A stretch of DNA of 13,847 bases, taken from Gammaproteobacteria bacterium (GTDB taxonomy: Bacteria; Pseudomonadota; Gammaproteobacteria; UBA6429; Thiohalophilaceae). The stretch lies in NCBI GenBank assembly GCA_003233255.1, contig QILH01000161.1:1-13847 (forward strand), written 5' to 3'. The notes below the pieces were generated by a model. That model did not search any database, was not told the DNA's origin, and saw nothing but the letters and a program-made list of their open reading frames with translations. Shown one piece after another: positions 5,799 to 13,621 of this stretch (positions within the stretch are counted from its first letter, which is position 1; every line of letters starts with the position of its first letter). The translations under genes and the position numbers were made by a program.

Positions 5799-6572
5799 AT
5801 GAATACCTTAAAATATCTAAAAATAATCACCGTATCGTTATCCATCTTTGCCAGTTCCTGCGCCACGGTATCGGCCCCGGATGAACGTGATCCCTGGGAA
5901 TCCATGAACCGTTCAATCTATTCGCTCAATGATGGTTTTGATCGAGCCATTGGCCGCCCGGTTGCTGAGGCCTATCAATTTATCTTACCGAATCCGGTTG
6001 AAACCGGCATATCGAATTTCTTTAGCAACCTGGGCGATGTTATTGTTATTGTAAATGACCTGCTGCAATTTAAATTTTATCAGGCTGCTTCGGATTTCAC
6101 CCGACTCCTGATGAACACCACCTTCGGTGTATTTGGCATATTTGATATTGCCAGCCAGATGGACGTTCCCAAACATAATGAAGACTTTGGCCAAACCCTC
6201 GCAACCTGGGGCGTGGGCGATGGTGCCTATCTGGTATTGCCCTTCCTGGGCCCAAGTTCGGTGCGAGATTCTACCGGTCTAATCTTTGATGGTTTTTTGT
6301 TACACCCGATAGGGTATGTTACGGATGACGAAGTTCGCTGGGGTTTAATTGCTCTGGCGGCGGTCGACAAACGCGCCAGTTTGCTGGAAGCCTCGCGTAT
6401 CCTGGAAAAATCCGGTGTTGACCCTTATGTATTTGTCCGCGACGCGTATTATCAGATTCGTCAAAATCAGATTTACGATGGTAACCCACCGACCACCCGA
6501 ACCTACACAGAACCGACTAAAGAAGACCTGCTGCTTGAAGATGAGCTCGAAAAAGAACTGCAACTTCAATAA
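5799..6572 (+). CDS. mlaA: MlaA (VacJ), outer-membrane lipoprotein of the Mla system
   Basis: MlaA sits in the outer membrane, usually with a porin, and removes phospholipids from the outer leaflet for return to the inner membrane. The 257-residue chain opens with a lipoprotein signal; the lipobox is ASSC with Cys21, Ala instead of Leu at -3, and Ala22 at +2, consistent with outer-membrane sorting. Family hallmarks follow: DPWESMNRSIYSLND (about 31-45), RPVAEAYQFILP, then NEDFGQTLATWGVGDGAYLVLPFLGPSSVRD (about 127-157), and the amphipathic C-terminal half. The tail ends in an acidic stretch (EDLLLEDELEKELQLQ). The ribosome site is poor. In many species mlaA is unlinked from mlaFEDCB; here it lies about 1.1 kb from mlaF on the opposite strand, and the CaCA antiporter gene follows 27 bases later. 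Confidence 0.95.
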   Translation: MNTLKYLKIITVSLSIFASSCATVSAPDERDPWESMNRSIYSLNDGFDRAIGRPVAEAYQFILPNPVETGISNFFSNLGDVIVIVNDLLQFKFYQAASDFTRLLMNTTFGVFGIFDIASQMDVPKHNEDFGQTLATWGVGDGAYLVLPFLGPSSVRDSTGLIFDGFLLHPIGYVTDDEVRWGLIALAAVDKRASLLEASRILEKSGVDPYVFVRDAYYQIRQNQIYDGNPPTTRTYTEPTKEDLLLEDELEKELQLQ

Positions 6573-6599
6573 GTCGAAGATTACGTAAGCTTACACCTA

Positions 6600-7586
6600 A
6601 TGTTATTAGCCCAATATATTATCGCCATCATTGGTGGTTTCATTGTACTCGTCTGGGGTGCGGATCGATTTGTCTACGGTGCCGCCGGTGCCGCTCGCAA
6701 TATCGGCGTATCCACCCTGGTCATTGGTTTAACCGTGGTTGGCTTTGGTACCTCGGCCCCGGAAATACTCGTCTCGATCATGGCCGTGCTGGAAGGTAGC
6801 CCAGGTATCGCGGTCGGCAATGCGATTGGATCGAACATCGCCAATATTGCCCTGGTGCTCGGCGTCACCGCACTGGTCAGCCCGTTGTTCGTCGGTTCTA
6901 AAATCCTGAAGCGCGAATTTCCCATCATGTTGTTCGCCATGGTCGTCGCCTTATTCCTGCTCTATGACTTACAGCTAAGCTTGATTGATGGTTTAATTCT
7001 GATTTCGGGGATAGTTGCCTTTACCGTCTGGCTCATAAAAATCAGCCGCGATCAGGATAATGACACCGCATTACAGGAGGAATTTGAATCTGAAATTCCG
7101 CATATTCCCCTGAAAAAAGCGATCCTCTGGACGCTGGGGGGGCTGATATTATTGTTGATCAGTTCACAAGTTCTGGTGTATGGCGCGGTCAATCTGGCCA
7201 AATATTTTGGCGTCAGTGATCTGATTATCGGTTTAACGATTATCGCCATCGGCACCAGTTTGCCGGAACTCGCCACGTCGGTGATGAGTGCGATCAAAAA
7301 AGAACATGACATGGCCATCGGCAATATCATCGGTTCAAACATGTTTAATCTACTCGCGGTATTGGGCATCCCTGCGCTACTGGCGTCGCCCATCCCCCTG
7401 GCCGCCGAGGTGGTCTCGCGAGATTATATGGTGATGCTGGGCTTAAGCATCGTGTTGTTTGTATTTGCGTATGGATTTAAAGGGCCGGGGCGCATAAATC
7501 GCATTGAAGGCAGTTTATTACTGCTCGCTTATTTTGCTTACATGGGATCACTCTATATGAGTGTCACCGCCGCACATTCAACTTAG
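6600..7586 (+). CDS. yrbG: YrbG-like calcium/sodium antiporter (CaCA family)
   Basis: This is a CaCA-superfamily inner-membrane cation antiporter, expected to exchange calcium for sodium or protons; the physiological role of E. coli YrbG is not settled. The 328-residue chain has the inverted-repeat fold. The first alpha repeat is GFGTSAPE (48-55) followed by GNAIGSN (73-79); the second is AIGTSLPE, with Glu223, followed by GNIIGSN (241-247). Both ion-coordinating glutamates and both GSN motifs are present, so it looks functional. About ten hydrophobic segments are visible, with an acidic cytoplasmic loop around residues 148-173. ATG 6600 is the natural start, although the ribosome site is weak. 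It is 27 bases after mlaA and 135 bases before kdsD, the classic neighbour of yrbG in E. coli. Confidence 0.93.
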   Translation: MLLAQYIIAIIGGFIVLVWGADRFVYGAAGAARNIGVSTLVIGLTVVGFGTSAPEILVSIMAVLEGSPGIAVGNAIGSNIANIALVLGVTALVSPLFVGSKILKREFPIMLFAMVVALFLLYDLQLSLIDGLILISGIVAFTVWLIKISRDQDNDTALQEEFESEIPHIPLKKAILWTLGGLILLLISSQVLVYGAVNLAKYFGVSDLIIGLTIIAIGTSLPELATSVMSAIKKEHDMAIGNIIGSNMFNLLAVLGIPALLASPIPLAAEVVSRDYMVMLGLSIVLFVFAYGFKGPGRINRIEGSLLLLAYFAYMGSLYMSVTAAHST

Positions 7587-7628
7587 CCATCTAACGGTAT
7601 AACGACGTAACTATGCGCATCATACACA

Positions 7629-7656
7629 TTGCTGATATAACCTAAAATGATAAAAT
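7629..7656 (+). promoter_or_regulatory. Predicted sigma-70 promoter for the kdsD-kdsC-lptCAB operon
   Basis: TTGCTG (7629-7634) and TAAAAT (7651-7656) are separated by 16 bases in the 135-base gap between yrbG and kdsD, the largest gap between mlaA and rpoN. Transcription would start near 7663, with a leader of about 60 bases. The gap is AT-rich and contains no terminator for yrbG, so read-through from mlaA-yrbG is also possible. Confidence 0.4.
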
Positions 7657-7721
7657 AATCAGGCATTTAAATTTCGCTCACGCTATCCTTACATAACATT
7701 ATTTAAGAACCGTTATTGCTG

Positions 7722-8711
7722 ATGGACAAATTAAAAGTAATTCAACTCGCCAGAGCCGTCATCGAAACCGAGGCGAAGGCCACACAGGCCTTACTGGAAC
7801 GCATTGATGACGTCTTTGTCGATGCGGTGCAGGCCATGCTTAATTGCAAGGGCCGAATCGTGGTGCTGGGCATGGGCAAATCCGGCCATATCGGCAACAA
7901 GATCGCGGCCACGCTGGCCAGCACCGGCAGTCCCGCTTTTTTCGTCCATCCCGGTGAGGCCAGCCATGGCGATTTGGGCATGATTACCACGCAGGACGTG
8001 GTGCTGGCCTTGTCCAACAGCGGTGAAACCGATGAAATCCTGACCATCCTGCCCCTGATCAAACGACTCAACGCCCCGCTGATTGCCCTGACCGGTAATC
8101 CGCAGTCTCATCTGGCCAGGGAGTCGAACTATCACCTGGATGTCAGCGTCGAAAAAGAGGCCTGTCCACTCGGCCTGGCCCCCACCTCTAGCACCACGGC
8201 TACCCTGGTCATGGGCGATGCGCTGGCAGTCGCGCTACTGGAATCACGCGGTTTCACTGAAAATGATTTTGCCCGTTCTCATCCCGGTGGTCGGCTTGGC
8301 AAGCGCTTATTGTTGCACGTCGGCGACATCATGTTTTCCGGTAACGACACGCCTAAAGTCAACCTCGATGCGAACCTGAGCGATACGCTAAAAGAAATGA
8401 GTTCCAAAGGCCTGGGCATGACCACCGTGGTTGATACAGACGACCATTTATTAGGTATTTTCACCGACGGCGATGTGCGCCGCTTGCTCGACAATGATTC
8501 CGCAAAATTAAGTGAGTTACGAATAAACAAAATAAAAGTGGGCGACATCATGACGACCGGTTGCATGACGATCAAAAAATCTCAGCTCGCCGCCGAGGCC
8601 TTACAACTTATGGAATCAAAAAAAATAAACGCCTTTCCGGTCGTTGACGACGATAATAAAGTCATTGGCGCACTCAATATGCACAACTTGCTGCGCGCCG
8701 GCGTTGTTTAA
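7722..8711 (+). CDS. kdsD: KdsD, D-arabinose 5-phosphate isomerase
   Basis: KdsD converts ribulose 5-phosphate to arabinose 5-phosphate, the first committed step to Kdo for LPS inner core. With ATG 7722 as start it has 329 residues. The N-terminal SIS sugar-phosphate isomerase domain (about 30-185) carries GMGKSGHIG with Lys53, LSNSGETDEIL, and FARSHPGGRLG with His187; Lys53 and His187 match the catalytic Lys59 and His193 of E. coli KdsD, each offset by six. Two CBS domains follow (about 204-260 and 271-327), recognisable from LGIFTDGDVRR and the MTTGC...FPVVDDD blocks. A TTG at 7716 in the same frame could add two residues, but ATG is preferred; neither has a strong ribosome site. It is followed after 17 bases by kdsC, the later phosphatase of the same pathway. 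Confidence 0.96.
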   Translation: MDKLKVIQLARAVIETEAKATQALLERIDDVFVDAVQAMLNCKGRIVVLGMGKSGHIGNKIAATLASTGSPAFFVHPGEASHGDLGMITTQDVVLALSNSGETDEILTILPLIKRLNAPLIALTGNPQSHLARESNYHLDVSVEKEACPLGLAPTSSTTATLVMGDALAVALLESRGFTENDFARSHPGGRLGKRLLLHVGDIMFSGNDTPKVNLDANLSDTLKEMSSKGLGMTTVVDTDDHLLGIFTDGDVRRLLDNDSAKLSELRINKIKVGDIMTTGCMTIKKSQLAAEALQLMESKKINAFPVVDDDNKVIGALNMHNLLRAGVV

Positions 8712-8728
8712 ACTATTAAGGACACGCG

Positions 8729-9250
8729 ATGCAAAATATTCTACAACGAGCCGAAAAAATCAAACTAGTGCTGTTTGATGTCGACGGGGTGTTAACCGAT
8801 GGTGGTTTATTCTTCGGCGACGATGGCCAGGAATATAAGGCCTTTTATTCGCGTGATGGCCTGGGCATTAAACTATTACAACGCACCGGTATCGAAGTGG
8901 GAGTGATAACCGCACGCCAATCGCAATTGGTGGTACACCGAATGGAAAACCTCGGTATCGAACATTTCTACCAGGGCCATTTAGACAAAACCATCGCCTT
9001 CCAGGAAATTTTATCCAAATTAAACATAACGCCTGAACAAACCGCCTATGTCGGTGATGACGTTATCGATTTGCCTGTAATGACCAAAGTCGGGCTTGCG
9101 GTCGCCGTGCAGGATGCCCACCCCTTTGTCAAAAAACACGCGCACTGGATTACCGAACATAATGGGGGTCGCGGCGCGGCGCGCGACCTGTGTGAATTAA
9201 TCATGGAAGCACAGGGCACTCTCGAAGAACAACTCAATACTTTTCTCTAA
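8729..9250 (+). CDS. kdsC: KdsC, Kdo 8-phosphate phosphatase
   Basis: KdsC removes the phosphate from Kdo 8-phosphate to give Kdo, in the cytoplasm, before CMP-Kdo formation. It is a small C0-type HAD phosphatase of 173 residues with no cap domain; such enzymes work as tetramers. Motif I is FDVDGVLTDGG with nucleophile Asp17 and acid/base Asp19. Motif II is the Thr in VGVITARQS, a conserved lysine lies in LDKTIAF, and motif III/IV is YVGDDVIDLPVM with its acidic pair. The GGRGAARDLCELI block near the C-terminus is typical of KdsC. AAGGA precedes the ATG at good spacing. It is tightly packed between kdsD and lptC (9-base gap), the same order as in E. coli and Pseudomonas. Confidence 0.95.
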   Translation: MQNILQRAEKIKLVLFDVDGVLTDGGLFFGDDGQEYKAFYSRDGLGIKLLQRTGIEVGVITARQSQLVVHRMENLGIEHFYQGHLDKTIAFQEILSKLNITPEQTAYVGDDVIDLPVMTKVGLAVAVQDAHPFVKKHAHWITEHNGGRGAARDLCELIMEAQGTLEEQLNTFL

Positions 9251-9259
9251 GCGAAAAAG

Positions 9260-9826
9260 ATGAGCAAATTCCATTACATTGTTCTACTTGTTATCGTACT
9301 GGTGATCGCGACGCTCACCTATAAATTATCGACCAACGTCGACGAAGCCATCAGCATATCGGATCCAGCACAACGACATGATCCTGATTATTTTATCGGC
9401 GACTTTACCGCAACCATGTATGATGCCGAGGGATTAGCAAATTACAAAATTAAGGCAAAATATCTGCAACACTTCCCCGATGATGACACTATTGAAATAA
9501 CGGATCTGAAAATAAATTACCACGATAACAACAATCAAACCTGGCTCACGACGGCTAATAAAGGCGTCGGTTATAAGAATATTGAGGTTCTGCACCTCTC
9601 CGGCGCAGTACAAATTGAAAATCTGTCCGAAAATCCAGATAAAAAATTAGTGCTCACAACGGACAAATTACGCATCGATTTCAGAACCCGTCAGGCCAGC
9701 ACCGACACCGGGGTGAAGATCCTTGGAAAAAACAGTACTATTAACGCCATCGGCATGAATATCGATTTGAATAATGGTAAATTAAATTTAAAGTCACAGG
9801 CTCGAGGACACTATGTTCCGAATTAA
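9260..9826 (+). CDS. lptC: LptC, inner-membrane anchored LPS export protein
   Basis: LptC receives LPS from the LptB2FG extractor and passes it to LptA. The 188-residue chain has a single N-terminal transmembrane helix (about 5-22, HYIVLLVIVLVIATLTY) and a periplasmic beta-jellyroll. Typical LptC features are DPDYFIGDFTATMYDAEG (about 43-60), the IKAKYLQHFPDDDTIEI segment, and the final strand and turn GMNIDLNNGKLNLKSQARGHY. The sequence is poorly conserved across this family, so the gene order (kdsC-lptC-lptA-lptB) is important support. The last 14 bases overlap lptA in another frame, indicating translational coupling. Length is as expected for the family. Confidence 0.93.
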   Translation: MSKFHYIVLLVIVLVIATLTYKLSTNVDEAISISDPAQRHDPDYFIGDFTATMYDAEGLANYKIKAKYLQHFPDDDTIEITDLKINYHDNNNQTWLTTANKGVGYKNIEVLHLSGAVQIENLSENPDKKLVLTTDKLRIDFRTRQASTDTGVKILGKNSTINAIGMNIDLNNGKLNLKSQARGHYVPN

Positions 9827-10409
9827 CGGTTATATCTGCATATTCTGCTTTCTGCTGGTCAGTACCGCCAGCTGGGCACTGCGCAGTGATCGCAACCAAC
9901 CGATTAATATCAAGGCCGATCGTGTTGAAATCAATGAGAAAACGGAAATCAGTCATTACCAGGGGAACGTACATTTAAAACAGGGCACATTAGTGATCGA
10001 GGCCGATAGCGTCTTCGTTTATTTAGAAAGTGGCAAATTGGTCAAGATCATTATCGATGGCTCACCCGCCACCTTTGAACAAAAACCCGAAGACAACAAA
10101 GACATCGTGCAATCCAGCGCACGGCACATGGAATATTTTGTCGCGAAACAACTGCTGATTCTAAAACAAGACGCCCGCATCATCCAGGGGGCCAATAATT
10201 TCAGCGGTGATTTTATCGAATATGACACTCTGAACAGCACCGTGAAGGCCAATAAAGATGAAGGCAGTGACTCGCGTGTACACGCTATCATTCAACCGAA
10301 AGTAGACACCACGGCAGAACAGGACAAACCTGATCCGGCCTCGCCCGCCTCTCAGACTGACGAAGCGGCCCCCCCACCGTCCAACCCAGCAGAAATCAGC
10401 ACCCCATGA
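9813..10409 (+). CDS. lptA: LptA, periplasmic LPS bridge protein
   Basis: LptA is the soluble periplasmic beta-jellyroll that polymerises head to tail to bridge LptC and the outer-membrane LptD. The 198-residue precursor has a signal peptide (CFLLVSTASWA, cleaved before about Leu23). The OstA-type domain starts with RNQPINIKADRVEINEKTE, contains ISHYQGNVHLKQGTLVIEAD and ends near GANNFSGDFIEYDTLNSTVKA. The C-terminal 35 residues are proline-, alanine- and acid-rich (PASPASQTDEAAPPP...) and probably disordered. GAGG lies upstream of ATG 9813, inside the end of lptC. Its ATGA overlap with lptB is 4 bases, so lptC-lptA-lptB are translated in close register. Confidence 0.95.
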   Translation: MFRINGYICIFCFLLVSTASWALRSDRNQPINIKADRVEINEKTEISHYQGNVHLKQGTLVIEADSVFVYLESGKLVKIIIDGSPATFEQKPEDNKDIVQSSARHMEYFVAKQLLILKQDARIIQGANNFSGDFIEYDTLNSTVKANKDEGSDSRVHAIIQPKVDTTAEQDKPDPASPASQTDEAAPPPSNPAEISTP

Positions 10410-11131
10410 GCACCCTGGCCGCGCAAAGCCTTGCCAAAAGCTACAAACGTCGTAGCGTGGTCTCGAATGTATCCTTTCATATTAATAGTGGCGAAATTGT
10501 TGGCCTGTTAGGCCCCAATGGCGCGGGCAAAACAACCTCATTTTACATGGTCGTCGGACTGGTCGAGGCCGAGCACGGTAATATTTACCTCGATGATGTC
10601 GAGTTGACCCATAAACCCATGCACGAACGCGCCCGTCTCGGCATTGGCTACCTCCCTCAGGAGGCCTCGGTATTTCGCAAACTCTCGGTCGCGGACAACA
10701 TTTTAGCCATTTTGCAGACCCGCGCCGATCTGGAACCCACCCAACAGGAAAATGCGCTGGAAGAATTGCTTGAGGAACTGCACATCACCCACATTCGCGA
10801 TAATCTGGGTCTGAGCCTGTCAGGTGGCGAACGACGGCGGGTTGAGATCGCCCGTGCGCTGGCCACCCGCCCCCGTTTTATCCTGTTAGATGAACCCTTT
10901 GCCGGAGTTGACCCTATCTCTGTACTGGATATTCAGTCGATTATTCAACACCTTAGAGAACGAGAAATCGGCGTACTAATAACCGACCATAATGTTCGGG
11001 AAACCTTGAAAATATGCGATCGCGGTTACATTTTAAATGCCGGTGAAGTCATCGCTCAGGGTGAACCTGACGCGCTTTTGGCCGATAAACAAGTCAGAAA
11101 AGTCTATTTAGGCGAAGAATTCACCCTCTAA
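10406..11131 (+). CDS. lptB: LptB, ATPase of the LPS export ABC transporter
   Basis: LptB is the cytoplasmic ATPase that, as a dimer with LptF and LptG, extracts LPS from the inner membrane. The 241-residue chain has an intact site: Walker A GPNGAGKT (36-43), signature LSGGE (138-142), Walker B FILLDEPFAGVDP with Asp162 and Glu163, and H-loop His195 in ITDHNVRETL. The segment EASVFRKLSVADNILAILQ, which carries the LptFG-coupling groove, and the C-terminal KVYLGEEFTL match LptB specifically, not amino-acid-transport ATPases. It starts inside the lptA stop (ATGA) and ends 87 bases before rpoN. LptF and LptG are not in this window. Confidence 0.97.
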   Translation: MSTLAAQSLAKSYKRRSVVSNVSFHINSGEIVGLLGPNGAGKTTSFYMVVGLVEAEHGNIYLDDVELTHKPMHERARLGIGYLPQEASVFRKLSVADNILAILQTRADLEPTQQENALEELLEELHITHIRDNLGLSLSGGERRRVEIARALATRPRFILLDEPFAGVDPISVLDIQSIIQHLREREIGVLITDHNVRETLKICDRGYILNAGEVIAQGEPDALLADKQVRKVYLGEEFTL

Positions 11132-11218
11132 AAACAAGGCTGTGTCTCTTGGCCAATCTAGGCTAGAATTAAACTATAGCGGGTGCCAAAACTATACCCG
11201 TTCAATAAAAATGACTCT

Positions 11219-12688
11219 ATGAAACAAGCATTACAACTCCGTCTTGGTCAACACCTTACCATGACTCCCCAATTGCAGCAGGCAATCAAACTGCTGCAAC
11301 TGTCTACCTTAGAACTTCAGCAGGAGATCCAGGAAGCACTGGACTCGAATTTAATGCTGGAGGTCGCTGAAGACGCTGACAGTGAAAATCAGGCAAAAAC
11401 TAACGATACTAAACAGGAATCGGGTGATGCCAGTGCAAGTGAAGATCGGCCCGAACAGGATAGCACCCAGGTTGAATCCATCCCCGACGAACTCCCGGTC
11501 GACAGCGGTTGGGATGATATATATGAAAATATTCTGACTTCCGGCAGCTCCTCCAGTTACCAGGATTCAGATCGTGAACAGGAACTTGGCGATACCGGAT
11601 CGGAAAGTCTGCATGAGCATTTGCGCTGGCAGATGCAACTCACGCCATTTTCCGATACCGACCTGTTAATCGCCGATGCGATCATTGATGCGACTAATGA
11701 CGACGGTTACCTGCGCGCCGAGCTCGAAGACATTCTTAAATTGATCCCTGAAGAACGTGAGGTTGAGCTGGACGAAGTCGAGGCTGTGCTGCATCGAATA
11801 CAAAACTTTGATCCCCCTGGTATTGCCGCACGCAGCATTCAGGAGAGTCTAATCCTTCAGTTAAAACAGATTGTGGGCGAATCAGCTGAGAATGATACCG
11901 CCATGCAACTGGTGAGTGAGCATTTTGATTTGCTCGCCAATCGAGACTTCAATCAAATCATGCGCAAACTGAGCATTGACGAAGAAAGCTTGAAATCACT
12001 TATCAATATTATTCAATCACTCAACCCCCGTCCGGGCAGTCATATCACATCGAGCAAACCAGAATACATCGTTCCCGATGTTTTCGTGCGCAAAGTTAAA
12101 AATGTCTGGAAAGTAGAGTTAAATGCGGATGCGTCACCAAAAATCAGAATCAATTCCCAATACGCAAGTATGGTCAAACAGGTAAAAAACAGTTCCGACA
12201 CCACCTATATGAAAAGTCATTTGCAAGAAGCACGTTGGTTTATAAAAAGCCTCGCCAGTCGTAATGAAACCTTATTGAAAGTAGCCACCTGCATTGTCGA
12301 ACGCCAACGTGCCTTTTTAGAATACGGCGATGAAGCGATGAAGGCGCTGGTATTACACGACATTGCCGAAGCCGTTGAAATGCATGAATCCACTATTTCG
12401 CGGGTAACAACAAAAAAATATATGCATACCCCACGCGGAATTTTCGAATTAAAATATTTTTTCTCCAGCCATGTGTCAACAGCCGATGGCGGAGAATGTT
12501 CAGCTACGGCGATCAGGGCTCTAATCAAAAAATTGATCGCAGCTGAAATACCCAATAAGCCTTTAAGTGATAGTAAGATCGCAACAATTTTATTAGATCA
12601 GGGAATAAATGTTGCGCGGCGGACTGTGGCCAAATATCGCGAAGCCATGACCATACCGCCTTCCAATGAACGCAAACGGCTCGCATAA
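11219..12688 (+). CDS. rpoN: RNA polymerase sigma-54 factor RpoN
   Basis: RpoN directs RNA polymerase to -24/-12 promoters that need AAA+ activators, such as nitrogen, flagellar and stress genes. Starting at ATG 11219 the protein has 489 residues and opens with the conserved region I, MKQALQLRLGQHLTMTPQLQ, followed by AIKLLQLSTLELQQEI. A GTG at 11183 would add 12 residues that do not fit the family. Region II (about 50-125) is acidic and low in complexity. The core-binding domain follows, then the HTH region STISRVTTKKYMHTPRG (about 391-407), and finally the RpoN box ARRTVAKYRE (466-475) that contacts the -24 element. No ribosome site is evident at either start. A weak promoter may lie in the 87-base gap (TAGAAT at 11164), so rpoN could be transcribed alone or with lptB. 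Confidence 0.97.
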   Translation: MKQALQLRLGQHLTMTPQLQQAIKLLQLSTLELQQEIQEALDSNLMLEVAEDADSENQAKTNDTKQESGDASASEDRPEQDSTQVESIPDELPVDSGWDDIYENILTSGSSSSYQDSDREQELGDTGSESLHEHLRWQMQLTPFSDTDLLIADAIIDATNDDGYLRAELEDILKLIPEEREVELDEVEAVLHRIQNFDPPGIAARSIQESLILQLKQIVGESAENDTAMQLVSEHFDLLANRDFNQIMRKLSIDEESLKSLINIIQSLNPRPGSHITSSKPEYIVPDVFVRKVKNVWKVELNADASPKIRINSQYASMVKQVKNSSDTTYMKSHLQEARWFIKSLASRNETLLKVATCIVERQRAFLEYGDEAMKALVLHDIAEAVEMHESTISRVTTKKYMHTPRGIFELKYFFSSHVSTADGGECSATAIRALIKKLIAAEIPNKPLSDSKIATILLDQGINVARRTVAKYREAMTIPPSNERKRLA

Positions 12689-12709
12689 ATAAATGAGAAG
12701 GAGCATGCT

Positions 12710-13036
12710 ATGCAATTAAATGTAACCGGTCATCACGTTGAGATGACAGACTCATTGCACAACTACGTTGAATCAAAAATGGAAAAGCTGGAACGCCATT
12801 TCGATCACGTCACCAATGTACACGTTATTCTAAGTGTGGAAAAACAGCGCCAGAAGGCGGAAGCCAAATTTCATATCAGTGGCGCAGAATTATTTGCTGA
12901 AGCCGTTAATGAAGATATGTATGCTTCAATTGACGCACTGGTCGACAAACTGGATCGTCAAATAAAAAAACATAAGGAAAAAATTACCAACCACCATCGC
13001 AGTGAAGGCCGCGCCCAGAAACAACCTGAAGCGTAA
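12710..13036 (+). CDS. hpf: HPF, short-form ribosome hibernation promoting factor
   Basis: HPF binds the decoding region of the 30S subunit and helps form inactive ribosome dimers in stationary phase. The 108-residue protein is the short gammaproteobacterial form with a single beta-alpha-beta-beta-beta-alpha domain: it opens MQLNVTGHHVEMTDSLHNYV, has EKLERHFDHVTNVHVILSVE and KAEAKFHISGAELFAEA, and ends in a basic helix (KLDRQIKKHKEKI) that contacts rRNA. There is no C-terminal dimerisation domain as in long HPF, so partner RMF would be expected elsewhere. AAGGAG upstream of ATG 12710 is one of the best ribosome sites in the window. It lies 21 bases after rpoN, the standard arrangement. Confidence 0.96.
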   Translation: MQLNVTGHHVEMTDSLHNYVESKMEKLERHFDHVTNVHVILSVEKQRQKAEAKFHISGAELFAEAVNEDMYASIDALVDKLDRQIKKHKEKITNHHRSEGRAQKQPEA

Positions 13037-13066
13037 CCTGAGAAATATGGGAGATATAAAATAAAT

Positions 13067-13528
13067 ATGCTTTTATCAGATTTGGTCACACCCGATCGTA
13101 TTGCCTGCGCTGTCAATGCACAAAGCAAGAAACGTGCGCTCGAACAAATCAGTGAAATTATATCGAAAAGTGAAGATACTATATCATCGAACGATGTATT
13201 TGAAAGTTTGCTCGCCAGAGAACGGCTTGGCGGTACCGGCCTGGGCTACGGCGTTGCCATTCCCCATGGCCGCTTAAAAAGTTCAGACCATACCGTTGGC
13301 GCATTTATCAAACTTCAACAAGGTGTTGACTATGATGCCGCAGATCGACAGCCTGTCGATCTGCTTTTCGCCTTACTGGTTCCGGAAAAATCGACCGAGG
13401 AACACTTACAGATTCTGGCTACTCTGGCAAAATTATTTAGTGATGAATCGTTTCGAACCCAACTGCGCGACGCCGATAGCATCGATAAAATTCATCAGCT
13501 CCTGCTCGATTGGGAAGCATCCCAATAA
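13067..13528 (+). CDS. ptsN: PtsN, EIIA component of the nitrogen phosphotransferase system
   Basis: PtsN (EIIA-Ntr) accepts phosphate from NPr and acts as a regulator, for example of potassium transport and sigma-54-linked metabolism; it does not import sugar. The 153-residue chain fits the fructose-type EIIA fold. The phosphorylated residue is His67 in GVAIPHGR, preceded by the family motif ARERLGGTGLGYG (50-62). VDLLFALLVPE and STEEHLQILATLAKLF (about 102-128) match PtsN, which places a LVPE / HL-LA pair there. GGGAG lies upstream at somewhat long spacing. It is 30 bases after hpf and 93 bases before an HPr-kinase-like gene, not followed directly by rapZ as in E. coli. Confidence 0.95.
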   Translation: MLLSDLVTPDRIACAVNAQSKKRALEQISEIISKSEDTISSNDVFESLLARERLGGTGLGYGVAIPHGRLKSSDHTVGAFIKLQQGVDYDAADRQPVDLLFALLVPEKSTEEHLQILATLAKLFSDESFRTQLRDADSIDKIHQLLLDWEASQ

Positions 13529-13621
13529 CACCGCGGCTCTGCATACCGCTGGCCGGGGTCGTTTTCGTTATTTAGCTCATCTGCGCTAGATAAATTTATC
13601 GCCTATATCTAAAATAGATAG

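Noticed and set aside
7791..8135. Overlapping minus-strand open frames inside kdsD
   Set aside because: They are shadows of the kdsD reading frame, which has full domain and active-site support.
11183..11218. GTG start adding 12 residues to RpoN
   Set aside because: The conserved RpoN N-terminus begins exactly at ATG 11219 and no ribosome site supports the GTG.
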